Shown here: piece by piece, positions 1-6,081 of the stretch
Numbering within the stretch: position 1 is the stretch's first letter
Layout: the number at the start of each line of letters is the position of its first letter
Assembly (NCBI GenBank): GCA_052139595.1
Contig: JBKQWK010000118.1
Location: forward strand, 1 to 12,221
Reading direction: 5' to 3'
DNA length: 12,221 nt
Source: JBKQWK01 sp052139595
Lineage (GTDB): Bacteria > Actinomycetota > Thermoleophilia > UBA2241
Notes under the pieces: generated by a model
The model's database searches: none
The model's input: the letters and a program-made list of their open reading frames with translations, nothing else
Told to the model about the DNA's origin: nothing
Translations under genes and position numbers: made by a program

Positions 1-1391
1 GACTCATCGGCGGCCGAGTCGGGGGCCGTCCCGCCAGCGGCCATCGTGTGCGCTCCCGCGGCGAGAAAGTCCGTCATGCTGATAATGTTCTGTTGGCGAA
101 TGACCAGGAGGACATCGCCATCCGGGAGCGGTTTCAGACCGAGCGCCGTGCGCGCCTCGTTCAGCGTGGCCAGTCCATTGCTGAAATTCTGCAGCGTCTG
201 GGTGGCAATGGTGGTCGGGTCGGTCCCGGTCGTCGGCATGACCAGGTCAAAGGTCGCGTCGGCGCCGATCTTGACGAAGAAATCCTCAAAGGCGCGCTTG
301 GTGATCTGCTGGATTGGGCTCACACCGGTGCGGTACGTCTGGTTGGTCATCATGTCGGCAACGCCCTTGGAGCCAAGCGATCCGTGCGGCGGCGCCCATT
401 GCGCGGTGGATATGCCGGCGCAGAGGCCGGCCATGTTGAACGCCTTTTCGTACAGACCCTGCGGAAAATCCGGTTTCTTGGCCGGCATGAACGTCCACTT
501 CCCGGGCAGAACGCGGACGCGGTTTCGTTCCGCTGGTCCACTCGCCATGCGGCTGTTGAACTGTGTCTCCCAGGCCATCACAGCGCCAGGAGGCATGTCA
601 TCAGGCGGCGCTAGCCAGCCTTCGGGCATGTTGCCTTGCTTGTAGTGAGCGAGTTCGAATCCCCACACACTGGCCGCCAACGTGATGAAACTCCAGGCGA
701 CCTCAATCATCGACTCGCCGAAGGGCGCGTTATCGCGCAAGGCCATGGGCTGGTACCAGATTTCGTCGGCGGTGAACCACTGCATGGCGACGCCCATGAT
801 GATCTGCGTATAGGCGGGGTCTGGCGCCTGCGGGATGCGGCCGTGCTGGTCGACGAGCGGGAAGATCGTGTCACCCTGGATCACATGCATGGTCTTGGCG
901 TCGACGTTCTGGTAAACGCACGGCGCGTCGAACATGAGCAGGCCGCGGTAGAATCGCGACAGCCAGACGGGCCAGTCAAGGGCGCCGTCCGGCTTGGCGA
1001 TCAGGCGATAGAGCGGGTCCGTCGTCGGTAGCATGTCGCCGTCGGTCGTCTTGATCTGCGGCTGCAGAACCAGCGCCTCTTTGATGAGCGTGTGGACCAG
1101 CAGCTTGACCTCACTGATGATGTCGTAGGTCTCGCGGAGCAGGCTGAATGGGACGAGGCCGTAGTTGGTGCGCGGCTGAATCGTCGTGTTGGCCGAAACC
1201 TTGTAGTTGATCTCGCGCGGGACGCCCTCTTCCCACGGCTGCTGGCCGGGCCGGATCGGCTCGCCTGGTGGAAACTGCGACATGCGCCAGCCGGGAGGCA
1301 GGTCGCGATCCTCGATGCGGACGATCGGCGGCGCGTCGGGGATAGCGATGGGCTGGCCGAAGCTCTTGCGTGCAAGAGAGATTAGACCCAC
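1..1391 (-). CDS. Phage portal protein (C-terminus cut by the left edge)
   Basis: The portal forms the dodecameric ring at one capsid vertex through which terminase pumps DNA and to which the tail attaches. The frame is open from a GTG at 1391 to base 1, giving 463 codons with no stop. The start has a GGAG six bases upstream and follows an in-frame stop (TGA) two codons earlier. Visible portal-like stretches are the helical FSLLRETYDIISEVKLLV (about residues 80-97), a segment with RFYRGLLMFDAPCVYQNVDA, then IQGDTIFPLVDQHGR and QWFTADEIWYQPM, followed by a Gly/Pro-rich and helical region. This order matches the family of siphovirus portals that follow TerL. Much of the usual length is present, so only the C-terminus should be missing. 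It overlaps the small membrane protein upstream by 10 bp. The family call is by recognition of motifs and position, not by search. Confidence 0.92.
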   Translation of the reverse strand, partial: MGLISLARKSFGQPIAIPDAPPIVRIEDRDLPPGWRMSQFPPGEPIRPGQQPWEEGVPREINYKVSANTTIQPRTNYGLVPFSLLRETYDIISEVKLLVHTLIKEALVLQPQIKTTDGDMLPTTDPLYRLIAKPDGALDWPVWLSRFYRGLLMFDAPCVYQNVDAKTMHVIQGDTIFPLVDQHGRIPQAPDPAYTQIIMGVAMQWFTADEIWYQPMALRDNAPFGESMIEVAWSFITLAASVWGFELAHYKQGNMPEGWLAPPDDMPPGAVMAWETQFNSRMASGPAERNRVRVLPGKWTFMPAKKPDFPQGLYEKAFNMAGLCAGISTAQWAPPHGSLGSKGVADMMTNQTYRTGVSPIQQITKRAFEDFFVKIGADATFDLVMPTTGTDPTTIATQTLQNFSNGLATLNEARTALGLKPLPDGDVLLVIRQQNIISMTDFLAAGAHTMAAGGTAPDSAADE

Positions 1392-1555
1392 GATTCACTC
1401 CAGACGGCGAAGAGGAAGGCGAACCCCCAAACGATGAGCGCCACGGCAATGGCGAGGATTGACCAGTGAAAATAGGCGACGGCGCAGACGGTGCCGGCGA
1501 CGAGAAAGACAAGGCCCAGAACCAGCAGAATGGCCTCGGTCGAAATGATCCTCAC
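1382..1555 (-). CDS. Small two-helix membrane protein between the terminase and portal genes
   Basis: A 57-residue frame starts at GTG 1555 and ends with TAA at 1382. It contains two hydrophobic helices: residues 8-28 (AILLVLGLVFLVAGTVCAVAY) and about 32-50 (SILAIAVALIVWGFAFLFA), followed by the short polar tail WSESWV. The start is well supported: GGAG lies six bases upstream and the GTG overlaps the upstream stop as GTGA. Size and two-helix topology are compatible with a holin or a membrane anchor for assembly, but no lysis gene is nearby and the position is unusual for a holin, so I do not assign that role. It is too short for many gene callers and overlaps the portal start by 10 bp. Confidence 0.75.
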   Translation of the reverse strand: MRIISTEAILLVLGLVFLVAGTVCAVAYFHWSILAIAVALIVWGFAFLFAVWSESWV

Positions 1556-1755
1556 AGTAGACTCCTTTTGCGGCGGGCAGTGTAATCAGCGATGGCGATA
1601 TTCGGTGTCAGGCCGACTCCCCAGCAGGTGTCGGCGTCGTCTTCACCGGCGAACCACAGGCCGCCCATGTGAAAACAGAAGGGTTCGCCGGTGATTTCGT
1701 GCAGCTCGCGCGCTGGAACATTGCTCGCCCGCCAGCCGTCCTCGCGAGCGTTCAC
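1552..1755 (-). CDS. Hypothetical protein, 67 aa
   Basis: This small soluble protein starts at GTG 1755, which overlaps the upstream stop as GTGA, and ends with TGA overlapping the next GTG. It contains an aromatic and acidic middle (CFHMGGLWFAGEDDADTCW) and then GVGLTPNIAIADY and a basic tail (ARRKRS). The G-x-G-x-T-x-x-x-A-I-x-D-Y pattern resembles one seen in many small phage and bacterial proteins that adjust a substrate- or nucleic-acid-binding strand, but I cannot name the family. It lies within the terminase-portal interval and is likely translated by coupling. Function unknown. Confidence 0.7.
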   Translation of the reverse strand: MNAREDGWRASNVPARELHEITGEPFCFHMGGLWFAGEDDADTCWGVGLTPNIAIADYTARRKRSLL

Positions 1756-1982
1756 GATCCGCCGCGTTTCAGAATCTCATAGGCGGCGGCGCGACGATCT
1801 TTGACCTGCTGTCGCCATTCGTCCTGCCACGAGTTGTCGGACTTCGATGTGTTCGGCTCAGGGTCGGGCTCGATACCGGGCTTTATGCCCCGTTCGAGGG
1901 CGAGGGCAGCGGCGAGGTCATCGCGGCCGTAAGCCTCGATTTCCTCAATCGACCAGGGACGCTTGGGTTTCTCATCGGCCAT
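1752..1982 (-). CDS. Small protein whose N-terminus copies the TerL C-terminal peptide
   Basis: A 76-residue charged protein starting at ATG 1982 in the gap after the large terminase gene. Residues 10-25 read W-S-IEEIEAYGRDDL-A-A and match residues 440-455 of the large terminase at 14 of 16 positions. The rest is hydrophilic, with a Pro/Glu stretch (KPGIEPDPEPNTSK) and a basic helical end (WRQQVKDRRAAAYEILKRGG). No SD of normal strength precedes the ATG; GGCGAAG lies about ten bases upstream. An 18-bp element shared with the region before the ParB gene sits 24 bases before the start. The stop overlaps the next GTG by 4 bp. It may be a packaging accessory that shares a binding site with TerL, but this is inference. 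Confidence 0.75.
   Translation of the reverse strand: MADEKPKRPWSIEEIEAYGRDDLAAALALERGIKPGIEPDPEPNTSKSDNSWQDEWRQQVKDRRAAAYEILKRGGS
1914..1955. repeat. 42-bp direct repeat, copy 1 (start of the gene after terL)
   Basis: These 42 bases match 2063-2104 at 38 positions by direct comparison, in the same orientation. They encode the shared peptide around IEEIEAYGRDDL. Two of the four differences are silent Glu/Ile-type changes or conservative, so the protein match is as good as the DNA match. The two copies are about 150 bp apart, so local duplication is the simplest explanation. Confidence 0.9.
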
Positions 1983-2006
1983 GCCTGCAATCTTCGCCGC
2001 GCCGGT

Positions 2007-2024
2007 TAGACCGTCCTAGACCGG
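2007..2024 (-). promoter_or_regulatory. 18-bp element, copy 1: possible operator or promoter
   Basis: The plus-strand sequence TAGACCGTCCTAGACCGG occurs here and, identically, at 4525-4542. On the coding strand it holds two GGTCTA hexamers exactly 10 bp apart, that is on the same face of the helix. It lies in the 50-bp gap between the terL stop (2033) and the next start (1982), 24 bases before the ATG. The sequence TCTTCGCC (plus strand, 1991-1998) is also shared at the matching place in copy 2. Here the element is outside any supported reading frame, so conservation at DNA or RNA level is likely. Which protein binds it, if any, is not known. Confidence 0.5.
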
Positions 2025-2032
2025 GTGGCTGA

Positions 2033-3421
2033 TTAGCGGTTGCGCATGGCCTTAATGGCGTCGAGGTCGTCGCGTCCGTAAGCCTCGATTTCCTCGATCG
2101 TCCACTGGCGGGATCCGGTCAGCATAAGCTCGGTCAGCGCCCATACCATCGCGTCAAGCCTGTCGGGGGAGTTGCCCGGCATGTCTGGCACCCAGCCCGC
2201 CATCTGGTCGTCGAGCACGTCGAGCGAGCCAACATGATGCACGCGCCCCTGTTCATACATCGCTGCGATTGGCTCGGCGCGAACCCGCTTGCCGTGGGTC
2301 GCGACAACGAGCTTCACCGGTACGGTGTCATCGGCGGTCTGGAGCGTGCTGCGAACCATATCTCCGCCCTGATTGGATTCAGCGACGATGCAGTCAGCCC
2401 GCAGACTGTGGTAGAGCGCAATCGCCCGTCGTGCCCAGCCGTCGGGCGAGTAGCGGCCGGACACATCGGCGAGCACGTAACCGTGCGGCCACGAGCGCGA
2501 GTCGACGCCGGCGGCAACGATCCCGGTCTCGTCCGAGTTCTCTTTACTGCTCACGGCCGGGTCGATGGCAACAACAATACGCGCCAGTTCGGGCGCGGCA
2601 TCGACCGTCAGATCCTCGATCTGCTTCAGCGTCCACAGCGCCCCGGGCACGTCCTCGAGAATCTCGGCGTAGAGCTCCTGCCGCGCCAGGCGCGTGCCCT
2701 CATACTGGCTGAGGATTTCGGCGCGGAAGGTTGGGGCCAGGTTTTCGAGGTTGTCAAAGGTCGTGCCCCGAGTCGTCACTGTCATCGGCTTGTCGATGAT
2801 CTGCTTGATCAGTCGGTTCGGGCGCGGTGTTGTGGTCACGACGCAGCGCGGGTGACTGCCAAGACGCAGTCCCATCATGAGATTAGACCAGGTGGTGTCC
2901 TCGGTGGTGCCGGATGAGGCGTCGGCGAACTTGGCCGCCTCATCACACCAGGCCACGCCGTGTTGCGGACCCCGCAGCTGGCCCGGTTTCTCGGATGAGT
3001 AGATGCGCGCCCGGGAGCCGTTGGCGAAGTAGAGCTCGCCGAGCGAACGGTTCCAGGCGGCATCGGCTTTGCCGCCACGCATCTCAGCCGGCGCGGTCAC
3101 GGAGAGCAATCCGCTATCTCCCTCAACCATGGCGTCGCGGCCGTCGGCAAAGGTCGCCGCGACCAGGGCGGCGCGGCTTCGCGGGTGCGTCGTGCAAAAA
3201 GCGCGGATGAACTCGGCACCAACGCGTGTCTTGCCGTAGCCACGGCCGGCGAGCACGAGCCAGACGAGCCATTCACCCGGGGGAGCCAGTTGCTGCGGAC
3301 GCGCCCAGAACTGCCAGTCATAGTAGAGCAGGTTGGCATCCTCGTCACTGAGCGAGGCGAGAATTGCTGCACGCTCGGTAGCCGGAAGGTTACTAAGCCG
3401 GACAAGCGGCGACTCGCTCAC
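2033..3421 (-). CDS. terL: Terminase large subunit (packaging ATPase and nuclease)
   Basis: This is the motor that cuts concatemeric phage DNA and drives it into the capsid by ATP hydrolysis. The 462-residue length is typical. The ATPase domain shows Walker A LAGRGYGKT (57-65), Walker B with catalytic Glu HGVAWCDEA (154-162) and a coupling motif TTTPRP (196-201). The nuclease domain shows the expected acidic residues: AIDPAVSS (Asp287), IVAESNQGG (Glu348) and DRLDAMVWALTEL (Asp423). Start is GTG 3421, overlapping the small-subunit stop as GTGA. An extra C-terminal segment after the nuclease core, IEEIEAYGRDDL (442-453), is repeated at the start of the next gene. All key catalytic residues are present, so the enzyme should be functional. 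Confidence 0.97.
   Translation of the reverse strand: MSESPLVRLSNLPATERAAILASLSDEDANLLYYDWQFWARPQQLAPPGEWLVWLVLAGRGYGKTRVGAEFIRAFCTTHPRSRAALVAATFADGRDAMVEGDSGLLSVTAPAEMRGGKADAAWNRSLGELYFANGSRARIYSSEKPGQLRGPQHGVAWCDEAAKFADASSGTTEDTTWSNLMMGLRLGSHPRCVVTTTPRPNRLIKQIIDKPMTVTTRGTTFDNLENLAPTFRAEILSQYEGTRLARQELYAEILEDVPGALWTLKQIEDLTVDAAPELARIVVAIDPAVSSKENSDETGIVAAGVDSRSWPHGYVLADVSGRYSPDGWARRAIALYHSLRADCIVAESNQGGDMVRSTLQTADDTVPVKLVVATHGKRVRAEPIAAMYEQGRVHHVGSLDVLDDQMAGWVPDMPGNSPDRLDAMVWALTELMLTGSRQWTIEEIEAYGRDDLDAIKAMRNR
2063..2104. repeat. 42-bp direct repeat, copy 2 (end of terL)
   Basis: This matches 1914-1955 at 38 of 42 positions. It encodes the last part of TerL, after the nuclease domain and close to the stop codon. 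Because the nuclease core ends near residue 434, the repeated peptide is an appendage rather than part of the catalytic fold. Confidence 0.9.
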
Positions 3422-3945
3422 GGTTCCGTGTCACCGCTTGCGCGGTGTAGAGCCTCCAGCTTGGCGATGAGACGTTCGCGCGCATTCTGGGCGTCGACGA
3501 CGAGGTCGATCGGGCCGCCGTCGCTGCCGCTGATTTCCTGCCTGGCTGGCGCGTCGAGACCGAGCAGGCGCGCCCGGCGCTCGCTGATTCGCAGCAGGGT
3601 GGCAATCGCGCGCAACGTCACGTCGTCATCGATCATCGACTCGCCGGTGCGTGGGTCGATGATCACGCGGCCGTTGTTAACCGTGATATGGCGGGCGGCG
3701 AGGACGTCGCTCGCGACCATCTCCAGCGCGTCGAGCCGCTGCAGCTCCAGCTCGCGCCACTCCGCCGTCTTGCCTTCGTTCGCCCTCGCCAGCCGGTCCA
3801 GCTCGCGGACAATGTCGCGCTGAACCGTGGCGGCAACAACGCCAACGTCACGGGCTATCTGGCGATAGCTGGCGCCGCGACGGCGCAGGGTCAGCTCTCG
3901 CTCAAGGCGCTGCTCTACTTCCAGCCGCTTGGATGCCTGGGTCAT
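3418..3945 (-). CDS. terS: Terminase small subunit (DNA-recognition component)
   Basis: Small terminases bind the packaging-initiation site and regulate the large subunit. This 175-residue protein lies directly upstream of terL and overlaps it by 4 bp, the usual arrangement. Residues about 22-48 (RRRGASYRQIARDVGVVAAT and the following helix) form a helix-turn-helix of resolvase/LuxR type. The remainder is helical and rich in Glu, Arg and Leu, fitting an oligomerisation region, with a polar acidic tail. The ATG at 3945 has GGAG eight bases upstream and overlaps the stop of the methyltransferase remnant as ATGA. The role rests on the HTH plus position. A separate HTH regulator is possible but less likely. 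Confidence 0.82.
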   Translation of the reverse strand: MTQASKRLEVEQRLERELTLRRRGASYRQIARDVGVVAATVQRDIVRELDRLARANEGKTAEWRELELQRLDALEMVASDVLAARHITVNNGRVIIDPRTGESMIDDDVTLRAIATLLRISERRARLLGLDAPARQEISGSDGGPIDLVVDAQNARERLIAKLEALHRASGDTEP

Positions 3946-4124
3946 GCGAGGCGCTCCGCAGCAACGTCAGCGAATGTGCAACCGTCGCCGTCAAGCGTTG
4001 CCTGCTTGCCCGTGAAGTTCTGCCAGCGGTTCACAATCACGTCACAATATGCCGGGCTTATCTCAATGCCATAGCAGACGCGGCCGAGTTGTTCGGCGGC
4101 GATGAGGGTGGTGCCTGAGCCGAG
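3942..4124 (-). pseudogene. Remnant of the C-terminus of a DNA methyltransferase (from a ParB-methyltransferase fusion)
   Basis: A frame without its own start runs from about 4124 to TGA 3942 and reads LGSGTTLIAAEQLGRVCYGI then EISPAYCDVIVNRWQNF, ending near GKQATLDG and about 15 further residues. This is the last section of phage N6-adenine/N4-cytosine methyltransferases: the motif I SAM-binding loop (normally DPFLGSGTT) and the following helix-strand with the acidic Glu and AYC. The catalytic (D/N/S)PPY motif and target-recognition part are absent. The fragment begins within eight bases of where the ParB homology stops, in a different frame. Its TGA overlaps the terS ATG, so the original gene still occupies its operon slot. 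I infer an internal deletion that fused the two ends out of frame. Confidence 0.85.
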
Positions 4125-4501
4125 GCGTCGAAGCCGGTGAGTAGCAGATCGAGGTCGAGTCCCTTGAGCTCCTCTAGCTCAATCGCCAGCATGTCTTCAT
4201 CCCAACTTGTCTCCTGCCCGGTGCGGTTGTCGGCCAGGCGCAGGGCTTTGACCTTCGCCGGCGACAGGTCGGCGCAGACGATCACGGGCACGGTTTCGAG
4301 GCCGAGACGCTGTGCCGCCAGCAGACGCGTGTGGCCGGCGATGATCGTGCCCTCGCCGTCAACCAGGATCGGATTGCGAAAGCCGAACTCGCGAATTGAG
4401 CCGGCCACCTTGGCGACTGCCTGCTCAGGACAAACGCGGGCGTTGTTGGCGTAGGGGATTGGCCGCTCTATCGGCCAGTGTTCGATCTGTGAATCGTTCA
4501 T
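4058..4501 (-). CDS. ParB N-terminal-domain protein, truncated and with a new out-of-frame C-terminus
   Basis: Residues 5-95 are a ParB/Srx-type domain: the opening strand with PIPYANNAR, then EFGFRNPILVD (38-48), the signature GHTRLLAA (56-63), and VPVIVCADLSPAKVKALRLA. In phages this domain is usually the N-terminal half of a DNA methylase and precedes terminase genes. After WDEDMLAIELEELKGL and LLTGFD (about 120-125) the sequence becomes low-complexity (PPSSPPNNSA) and stops at TAA 4058, because the frame reads through methyltransferase-coding DNA in the wrong phase. The ATG at 4501 is chosen since homology begins right after it. A GTG at 4582 would add 27 unconserved residues and has a GTGA overlap, so it cannot be excluded. 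Such ParB domains can bind CTP or DNA; activity here is unknown. Confidence 0.88.
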   Translation of the reverse strand: MNDSQIEHWPIERPIPYANNARVCPEQAVAKVAGSIREFGFRNPILVDGEGTIIAGHTRLLAAQRLGLETVPVIVCADLSPAKVKALRLADNRTGQETSWDEDMLAIELEELKGLDLDLLLTGFDASAQAPPSSPPNNSAASAMALR

Positions 4502-4524
4502 GCCGTTGTCTTCGCCATCCCAGC

Positions 4525-4542
4525 TAGACCGTCCTAGACCGG
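4525..4542 (-). promoter_or_regulatory. 18-bp element, copy 2: possible operator or promoter
   Basis: Identical to 2007-2024, with GGTCTA twice at a 10-bp period on the coding strand. It lies 23 bases before the ATG at 4501, against 24 bases for copy 1, and between them is again TCTTCGCC (plus strand, 4509-4516). It sits in the 77-bp gap between the stop at 4579 and the ParB-gene start. If the GTG at 4582 is the real start, this copy would be translated, but copy 1 would not be. Confidence 0.5.
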
Positions 4543-4578
4543 CGCTGATTTGGTGTGGCCTTTCATGGGCACAGGCTA

Positions 4579-4971
4579 TCACGCACGGCGCCCGTGGTCG
4601 GCGCCGTACGCGGCTCCGGTCCCCGATAGCGACATCTGGCCCGAGATTGGCTCGCTGACGTTGTCTGCGGTCGTCGTGAGATGCACGTACTTGGGGAGAT
4701 CATCGTAACCGGTACAGCGATAGCCGAGGCGCGGATCGGATTCAATGAGCAGGCCGAGACGACGCGCCGATTGCACGGTTTCGAACGCGCGTTGTCTGAG
4801 TACGGTCCGCTGCCAGGCATCGTTCGGCATCCAGACCTCGTCGACGTGACACCAGCATCCGAATCGACTCAACAGGTAGGTGAGCCACTGACGCTCAAAG
4901 TGACGTTCGCAGCGAGGATTCCATTGCTCGGAAACGAGGCGTCGCGGGAGCTCACACGTCGCCGAGTTCAC
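4579..4971 (-). CDS. Hypothetical protein, 130 aa, possibly winged-helix-like
   Basis: GTG 4971 overlaps the stop of the endonuclease gene as GTGA, which decides this start; the frame extends further upstream only as a shadow of that gene. The protein is rich in Trp, Arg and Cys: CELPRRLVSEQWNPRCERHF, then LTYLLSRFGCWCHVDEVWMP, RQRAFETVQSARRLGLLIES and DPRLGYRCTGYDDLPKYVHL. The helix then RRLGLLIE then Gly-Tyr-Arg strand pattern resembles the wing of a winged-helix domain, as in phage protein families near replication and recombination genes. I do not recognise the family. The C-terminal 30 residues are low-complexity. Function unknown. Confidence 0.72.
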   Translation of the reverse strand: MNSATCELPRRLVSEQWNPRCERHFERQWLTYLLSRFGCWCHVDEVWMPNDAWQRTVLRQRAFETVQSARRLGLLIESDPRLGYRCTGYDDLPKYVHLTTTADNVSEPISGQMSLSGTGAAYGADHGRRA

Positions 4972-5339
4972 GGACGGCTCACCTGCAGCGCCGTCGCCGT
5001 ATACGTACACGCCCAACCGCTGCGCACATCCGCGGCCGTGAAATGAAGCACGGTCCATCCGGCGAGGCCAGCGGCGTTGAACTTCTCCACGTCGCGTTGG
5101 TAGCCCGCACCCGTCGTGTGCCGTCCACCGCTCCATGTGCCACCGTCGACCTCAACGGCAAGCATGTGTTCCGGCCAAGCCAGGTCGAATCGCCACTTGC
5201 GGACGGGATGAAAGCGGAACTCACGGCGTGGCGTCGGCAGGCCATGCGCGGCGATCTGGCCAGCAAGCATGTCCTCCAGCGCGGTACGTTTGGCGCGGGC
5301 GGCGAGTTTGGCCGCGTCTGCAGACGATACGGCGCTCAC
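4968..5339 (-). CDS. PD-(D/E)XK-type endonuclease (Vsr/DUF559-like)
   Basis: A 123-residue nuclease. An N-terminal helix (residues 8-32) leads to the core with RKWRFDLAWPEHMLAVEVDG (47-66): Asp52 and the Glu63-x-Asp65 pair are the metal-binding residues, and GGTWSGGRHT follows (66-75). Then come GYQRDVEKFNAAGLAGWTVL (79-98) and HFTAADV. This matches the short phage nucleases of the Vsr/DUF559 group, which are found in replication and recombination modules and may act on branched or nicked DNA. The GTG at 5339 overlaps the upstream stop by 4 bp, with AAGG seven bases before it. Whether it resolves junctions, repairs mismatches or degrades host DNA cannot be told from sequence. Confidence 0.88.
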   Translation of the reverse strand: MSAVSSADAAKLAARAKRTALEDMLAGQIAAHGLPTPRREFRFHPVRKWRFDLAWPEHMLAVEVDGGTWSGGRHTTGAGYQRDVEKFNAAGLAGWTVLHFTAADVRSGWACTYTATALQVSRP

Positions 5340-5587
5340 GGTGTCGCCTTCTGGCGCTCAGACAACGCATCGTCGATAGCGTCCAGCTCGAATATGTGTC
5401 CGTATGGCCCGTCGGGTCCGCGAAGTAGCCAGTCTCGATACATCGCGAGCACTCCGTCGGAGCAGTACTCGTACTTGACGCCGACCAGGCCGAAGAGCGC
5501 GTGTGGCAATCTGCGACCGCGGACTCGGTGAATGACTCTGACCGATCCGCAAACCATTAGGCCGCCGACCTCAGCGAGAATCGTCAT
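5336..5587 (-). CDS. Hypothetical protein, 83 aa
   Basis: The ATG at 5587 overlaps the upstream stop as ATGA and has GGAG two bases further upstream; the stop overlaps the nuclease GTG. The protein starts with MTILAEVGGLMVCGSVRVIH, continues with basic RVRGRRLPHALFGL and VGVKYEYCSDGVLAMYRDWL, and ends in an acidic helix (FELDAIDDALSERQ). No motif is recognised. Its frame is free of stops, and codon use resembles the neighbours, so it is probably real. Confidence 0.7.
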   Translation of the reverse strand: MTILAEVGGLMVCGSVRVIHRVRGRRLPHALFGLVGVKYEYCSDGVLAMYRDWLLRGPDGPYGHIFELDAIDDALSERQKATP

Positions 5588-6081
5588 GACTCCACCTCAA
5601 ATTTCAGTCCCTCGCACTCAGCATCGGCGACCTTGTAGGCTGGCGGCGCAAAATAGCCAGTGGGACTAACTCCGCTCGCACTCTCAATCGTGATGCTGGG
5701 TATCGTGTTGGTACCGAAAGCCGCCGCCTCGGCAAACGCGAGCAGGCGGTCGGACTTGGCCTCCAAAACGATCAGGTCTTCGTCCGCCTCGCGACGTGAC
5801 TCCTCCAGCCACGTCAGATACTCATCCATCCGCTGCGTTTTTGGATGCTCCACAACCTGGCGCACTGCTGCGTCAGCCAGTTGCGCCCGGCGGTTCAGGC
5901 GGCGGTTGGTATTCTCTAGGCGCGTGTTCTGCTCCTGCAGGTCGGCGTGTGCATCAAATAACGTCCGCACACACTCCAGGTGACTCACGACTTGGCGATC
6001 CGTGATGATCGTGCCGCGCTCCTCCCCAGACAGATATGTGATCGTGTCTTTCTCGCCGCAGACGGGGCAGATGTCAGGCAT
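5584..6081 (-). CDS. Zinc-ribbon and coiled-coil protein of unknown function, 165 aa
   Basis: The ATG at 6081 is chosen because GGAG lies seven bases upstream and it overlaps the preceding stop by 8 bp (ATGCCTGA); longer frames upstream lie inside the neighbouring gene. The N-terminus MPDICPVCGEKD begins a zinc-ribbon with a second pair in VVSHLEC (Cys5, Cys8, His about 32 and Cys about 35). A long coiled coil follows (about 42-130: DLQEQNTRLENTNRRLNRR and later ESRREADEDLIVLEAKSDRL). The C-terminus is a soluble tail with ITIESASGVSPTGYF. The first residues MPD are shared with the next two related genes. Perhaps a DNA- or protein-binding scaffold; no family recognised. Confidence 0.75.
   Translation of the reverse strand: MPDICPVCGEKDTITYLSGEERGTIITDRQVVSHLECVRTLFDAHADLQEQNTRLENTNRRLNRRAQLADAAVRQVVEHPKTQRMDEYLTWLEESRREADEDLIVLEAKSDRLLAFAEAAAFGTNTIPSITIESASGVSPTGYFAPPAYKVADAECEGLKFEVES

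Noticed and set aside
46..1031. Three long plus-strand open frames (46-645, 48-614, 636-1031).
   Set aside because: They are antisense to the continuous portal frame, are Arg/Val/Gly-rich as expected of GC-rich shadow frames, and show no motif or ribosome binding site.
1001..1512. Minus-strand frames at 1001-1375 and 1111-1512.
   Set aside because: They are other phases of the portal gene, with Arg/Ser/Pro-rich composition. The frame with recognisable portal motifs starts at 1391.
2234..2917. A 227-residue plus-strand frame.
   Set aside because: It is entirely antisense to terL, whose motifs are all intact in the minus-strand frame.
3185..3823. A 212-residue plus-strand frame across terS and terL.
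   Set aside because: Antisense to both terminase genes and rich in Ser/Arg; no independent support.
4502..4582. N-terminal extension of the ParB gene to GTG 4582.
   Set aside because: It is attractive because of a GTGA overlap, but adds 27 residues without ParB homology and would place the 18-bp element inside the gene, while the other copy of that element is non-coding. Kept as an alternative only.
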